Shown: positions 6,513-8,344 of the stretch, one piece after another
Layout: the number at the start of each line of letters is the position of its first letter
Numbering within the stretch: the stretch's first letter is position 1
Position numbers and translations under genes: made by a program
Assembly: GCA_018725485.1 (NCBI GenBank)
Contig: QLUP01000037.1
Coordinates: 1 to 8,344, forward strand
Source: Candidatus Lithacetigena glycinireducens
GTDB lineage: Bacteria > Coprothermobacterota > HKB111
DNA: 8,344 nt
Direction of reading: 5' to 3'
Notes under the pieces: model-generated
Told to the model about the DNA's origin: nothing
The model's database searches: none
The model's input: the letters and a program-made list of their open reading frames with translations, nothing else

Positions 6513-6556
6513 GAAAAAGAAAAAGCTGGGGTTGCCTTTGTTGTATCAACCCCAGC
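6513..6556 (-). terminator. Intrinsic terminator after TrpRS
   Basis: On the minus strand GCTGGGGTTG (6556-6547) pairs perfectly with CAACCCCAGC (6534-6525) around a 12-base loop and is followed by TTTTTCTTTTT. This is a strong rho-independent terminator beginning four bases after the TrpRS stop codon. It separates TrpRS from the TrpRS-like gene, whose ATG follows only about 20 bases after the stem. Expression of that gene therefore needs read-through or a promoter I cannot see. Confidence 0.9.
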
Positions 6557-6559
6557 CTG

Positions 6560-7552
6560 TTAGCTGAATCCCAAGATCCTCCTGACTTCGTCGAGAGTTT
6601 CGATGGCGTTTTCTCTCGCTACCTTGGCTCCTTCTTCCAGAACGGACGGAATGTACGACGGATTCCGTGTGATCTCGGCTCTTTTGGCCTGAAACTCCCC
6701 GATGAAGTTCTGAACGATGCGGGCCAGAATCTGCTTGAACTGACCCATTACTGGTTTACCGCTCTTGTGTGCCTTGATGATAGCATCCACCTCATCGCGT
6801 TCCGATTCGGTTTTTGCCAACTCTTTGGCAATCAAGATATGGCTTTCCAGTTTCTCGTTCATTATCCCCTCGAAAGCGGTCTCAGCCACCTTGATCTTGC
6901 TGGCAACCGTTTTTACATCGTCCGTCAAGAAGATGGCGCCGCCAGGATTGCTCTTGCTCATTTTACCCTCTCCCTTCAGGGAAAGGATGCGGAGCGACCT
7001 GACCTGCAACACCTGAGGAATCGGTAAAAGCTCCCCGTACCTCTCGTTGAACCTGCGGGCGAGCAGGCGAGTGACTTCCATGTGCGGGAGCTGATCCTCT
7101 CCGACCGCAACCTTTTTGGCTCTGTTTAGCAAGATGTCAGCAGCCATCAGAATCGGATAGAGAAGAAGGAGAGCGTTCGCCGTTTCCGGCCGTGCGTTGT
7201 TCTTGAGCTTATCCTTAAGAGTCGGCACTCTCAAGAGTTCAGCCACAGAGATAAGCCGTGCCAGAAGTGTGGTAAACGTAGTGACTTCTCCTGCTATATC
7301 CGATTGGAGATAGATATTCGTTTTCTGTTGGTCTATCCCAAGCGCGATGTAGTCAGCCACGACTCCGTGGATGTACTGCCTCACAGTAGCCGGTTCGTTG
7401 TCCGTAATCGCGTGAAGATCGGCAACGAAAACCACTGGAGACACGCCCTGCGCCTGAAGTTCAACAATGGGTGCTACTGCCCCCAGGTAGTTAGCGACGG
7501 TCAAGTCGCCAGTGGGTCTGATACCCGTCAATAATTCAACTTTGTACTGCAT
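6560..7552 (-). CDS. trpS: Tryptophanyl-tRNA synthetase
   Basis: This 330-residue enzyme charges tRNA-Trp with tryptophan using ATP, in the cytoplasm. Its length is normal for bacterial TrpRS. PTGDLTVANYLGA (13-25) is the HIGH-motif segment, with TVAN in place of TIGN. ADLHAIT follows, and YPILMAADILL contains the Asp that reads the indole nitrogen in characterised bacterial TrpRS. VGEDQLPHMEVTR is the usual DQ motif, and GEGKMSKS is the KMSKS loop. The ATG at 7552 is chosen over the upstream in-frame ATG at 7657 because AAAGGAGGT sits seven bases before it and a good promoter lies between the two. The protein itself contains no tryptophan. The gene is markedly GC-richer than its neighbours and has its own promoter and terminator, so it looks like a self-contained unit of separate origin. 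Confidence 0.96.
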   Translation of the reverse strand: MQYKVELLTGIRPTGDLTVANYLGAVAPIVELQAQGVSPVVFVADLHAITDNEPATVRQYIHGVVADYIALGIDQQKTNIYLQSDIAGEVTTFTTLLARLISVAELLRVPTLKDKLKNNARPETANALLLLYPILMAADILLNRAKKVAVGEDQLPHMEVTRLLARRFNERYGELLPIPQVLQVRSLRILSLKGEGKMSKSNPGGAIFLTDDVKTVASKIKVAETAFEGIMNEKLESHILIAKELAKTESERDEVDAIIKAHKSGKPVMGQFKQILARIVQNFIGEFQAKRAEITRNPSYIPSVLEEGAKVARENAIETLDEVRRILGFS

Positions 7553-7559
7553 AGCAGAT

Positions 7560-7568
7560 ACCTCCTTT
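7560..7568 (-). promoter_or_regulatory. Strong ribosome binding site of TrpRS
   Basis: The minus strand reads AAAGGAGGT, then seven bases, then the ATG at 7552. It is the only near-perfect Shine-Dalgarno match in the window. It shows that the frame's 35 upstream residues are not part of the protein. Confidence 0.92.
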
Positions 7569-7615
7569 CTTTGGATTTGGGCCTTTTTCAAGGTATTTTT
7601 TAAAGTACTGGGACT

Positions 7616-7644
7616 AGCATAATCCTTTTTTATATTTTTGTCAA
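7616..7644 (-). promoter_or_regulatory. Predicted TrpRS promoter
   Basis: On the minus strand TTGACA (7644-7639), a 17-base spacer and TATGCT (7621-7616) form a near-ideal sigma70 promoter. Transcription would start near 7609, leaving a leader of about 57 bases. That leader is too short for a T-box riboswitch, and I see no Trp-codon leader peptide, so expression may be constitutive. The -35 box lies 15 bases past the stop codon of the DNA-binding-protein gene. Confidence 0.82.
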
Positions 7645-7659
7645 GACTATGGGTCATGT

Positions 7660-7842
7660 TTATTTTCTATTGATAAATTTAATAATATCCTCCTTTTTGT
7701 ATCGCCTCACATTTCGCGGTGTTGGTCTGAAGAGTTTTAAAATCCCTTTTGCATCCCAGCGTCTCAAAGTCATACTAGAAATACCGAGTATCTCCGATAC
7801 TTGTTTCATTGTTAATAATTCTGGGAGTTTTTCTAAATCCAT
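7660..7842 (-). CDS. Small MerR/excisionase-type helix-turn-helix protein
   Basis: A 60-residue protein made almost wholly of one winged-helix DNA-binding domain. LTMKQVSEILGISSMTLRRW is the helix-turn-helix. The following DAKGIL...RPTPRNVRRYKKEDIIKFI is the wing and closing helix, as in MerR, the HTH_17 excisionase-like family and the N-terminus of IS607-type serine recombinases. There is no effector or recombinase domain, so it would act as a small repressor, an activator or a recombination directionality factor. Its start ATG (7842) and everything upstream lie in the right inverted repeat, so it shares promoter and start with the TrpD-like gene. GTG 7848 is an alternative start giving two more residues. 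A role in controlling both repeat promoters is inferred from position only. Confidence 0.78.
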   Translation of the reverse strand: MDLEKLPELLTMKQVSEILGISSMTLRRWDAKGILKLFRPTPRNVRRYKKEDIIKFINRK

Positions 7843-7869
7843 AATCACTTGCTCTAAAACTTTATCATT

Positions 7870-7886
7870 GTTATACTTATTGTAAC
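7870..7886. promoter_or_regulatory. Mirror copy of the possible dyad operator
   Basis: The same 17-base imperfect dyad as at 459-475, here over the -10 box of the DNA-binding-protein gene. It would make that gene autoregulated if its product binds there. This is inference only. Confidence 0.3.
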
Positions 7887-7907
7887 AGAGCGAATGAATT
7901 TTGTAAA
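7879..7907 (-). promoter_or_regulatory. Predicted promoter of the DNA-binding-protein gene
   Basis: On the minus strand TTTACA (7907-7902), 17 bases and TACAAT (7884-7879) repeat the left operon promoter exactly. Transcription would start near 7872 and could continue into TrpRS, since no terminator separates the two genes. Confidence 0.65.
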
Positions 7908-7924
7908 ATTTAATCCAGCCTTTC

Positions 7925-7979
7925 AGCAGGCGGGCAAAAATTGGGGGAGTTTGAGGGGGAAAATTTTTGTCCGCCTGCT
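7925..7979. repeat. Mirror of hairpin 3
   Basis: The 18-bp stem with one mismatch and 19-base loop described at 366-420, in the right repeat. It lies just upstream of the DNA-binding-protein gene's promoter. Confidence 0.75.
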
Positions 7980-8035
7980 CTGCCCACCGAAGGCAGACTG
8001 GGGGTGGGAAGCGGCTCGTCCTTGCGTCAGCAAAG

Positions 8036-8125
8036 AAGCAAAGCCCACAAAAATTGATTCCTTAATTGAAAAATTTTTTTGCGCGTGCCCATTAAAAGAA
8101 AAAGAAATTTTTGCGGGCTTTGCTT
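8036..8125. repeat. Mirror of hairpin 2
   Basis: The 20-bp stem with one wobble described at 220-309, in the right repeat. Confidence 0.75.
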
Positions 8126-8176
8126 GCCGCCGTCAGGCGGCGAGCCGCTGGGCAGGATTGCCGCCCGCAGGGCGGC
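8126..8176. repeat. Mirror of the two short GC-rich hairpins
   Basis: The perfect GC-rich stems at 8126-8141 and 8160-8176 mirror those at 204-219 and 169-185. Confidence 0.75.
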
Positions 8177-8226
8177 ACTTAGTCTGGGTTCTATTGGAAA
8201 TGAGTTCCAACTTTATCCAGCAAACA

Positions 8227-8274
8227 CCACCAAACAAAAACTCCGAACGGCTGTTCGGAATTTTTGTTTGGTGG
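8227..8274. terminator. Mirror of the 22-bp hairpin
   Basis: Same structure as 71-118. The minus-strand promoter at 8279-8308 would fire directly into it. Confidence 0.6.
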
Positions 8275-8278
8275 AGTA

Positions 8279-8308
8279 ATTATATCATTTGCTCGCACCT
8301 ATTTTCAA
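8279..8308 (-). promoter_or_regulatory. Predicted extended -10 promoter near right tip
   Basis: On the minus strand TTGAAA (8308-8303), 18 bases and TATAAT (8284-8279) with upstream TG. It is identical to the promoter at 37-66 and points inward. Confidence 0.5.
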
Positions 8309-8344
8309 ACGAAAGCCAACGAATGAACGCCTCCACGCCGCCGC

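Larger units (their letters stand above)
7838..8344. repeat. Right copy of 507-base inverted repeat
   Basis: This is the exact reverse complement of 1-507 wherever compared. On the minus strand it supplies the promoter, leader and start codon (ATGGA) of the small DNA-binding-protein gene, then identity ends at 7838. If the two copies recombine, the 7.3 kb between them would invert. Near-perfect identity over 507 non-coding bases implies recent duplication, gene conversion or terminal-repeat maintenance. Confidence 0.97.

Noticed and set aside
6765-7534. Several plus-strand frames of 76-86 residues within TrpRS
   Set aside because: They are antisense shadows of a strong TrpRS gene in GC-richer sequence, where stops are rarer.
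7553-7609. T-box riboswitch upstream of TrpRS
   Set aside because: The leader is about 57 bases, has no room for the specifier and antiterminator stems, and no leader terminator is seen.
7553-7657. 35-residue N-terminal extension of TrpRS
   Set aside because: It spans a good promoter and the Shine-Dalgarno sequence of the real start, and is not part of the TrpRS fold.
1-8344. CRISPR array, tRNA or rRNA genes
   Set aside because: No regularly spaced direct repeats, cloverleaf-like sequence or conserved rRNA segments were recognised on either strand.

Overview
The window is bounded at both ends by the same 507-base sequence in opposite orientation (1-507 and 7838-8344). The two copies match without a gap everywhere I compared them. 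The 7.3 kb between them carries seven genes in two inward-facing groups. The left group, on the + strand, holds a divergent anthranilate-phosphoribosyltransferase (TrpD) homologue, an aldo/keto reductase, a PF14907-type nucleotidyltransferase and an HPr-kinase-like P-loop protein. The right group, on the - strand, holds a small MerR/excisionase-type DNA-binding protein, a complete tryptophanyl-tRNA synthetase and a second, divergent TrpRS-like class I synthetase. The two groups converge at about 5120-5268.

The repeat is not a simple insertion-sequence end. It holds a strong predicted promoter near its tip that fires straight into a 22-bp hairpin, two more long imperfect hairpins that share a CAAAAATT core, several short GC-rich hairpins, and a second good promoter. 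It ends two bases after an ATG. As a result the TrpD-like gene and the DNA-binding-protein gene have the same promoter, the same leader and the same start codon, and they diverge at the third base of codon 2.

The organism is uncertain. It is a bacterium with sigma70-like promoters and AT-rich genes. The intergenic repeats full of GC-rich palindromes and CAAAAATT stems remind me of Patescibacteria (candidate phyla radiation) genomes, but this is recollection, not proof. Base composition is patchy. The TrpRS gene is clearly GC-richer (36 of 60 bases at 7021-7080), the TrpD-like gene is intermediate (26 of 60 at 1381-1440), and the genes from the reductase to the TrpRS-like protein are AT-rich (12 of 60 at 3601-3660). 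This points to genes of different origin gathered together.

Working hypothesis (inference): the interior is a small cassette for an uncharacterised metabolite or a modified peptide or tRNA product with a tryptophan theme. The divergent TrpRS-like enzyme would activate an amino acid. The TrpD-like, reductase, nucleotidyltransferase and kinase-like proteins would be tailoring enzymes. The normal TrpRS, which has its own promoter and terminator, would be either a housekeeping gene or a spare target enzyme giving self-protection. No transposase, recombinase, replication protein, RNA gene or CRISPR array was found, so what moves or maintains the inverted-repeat structure is not in the window.
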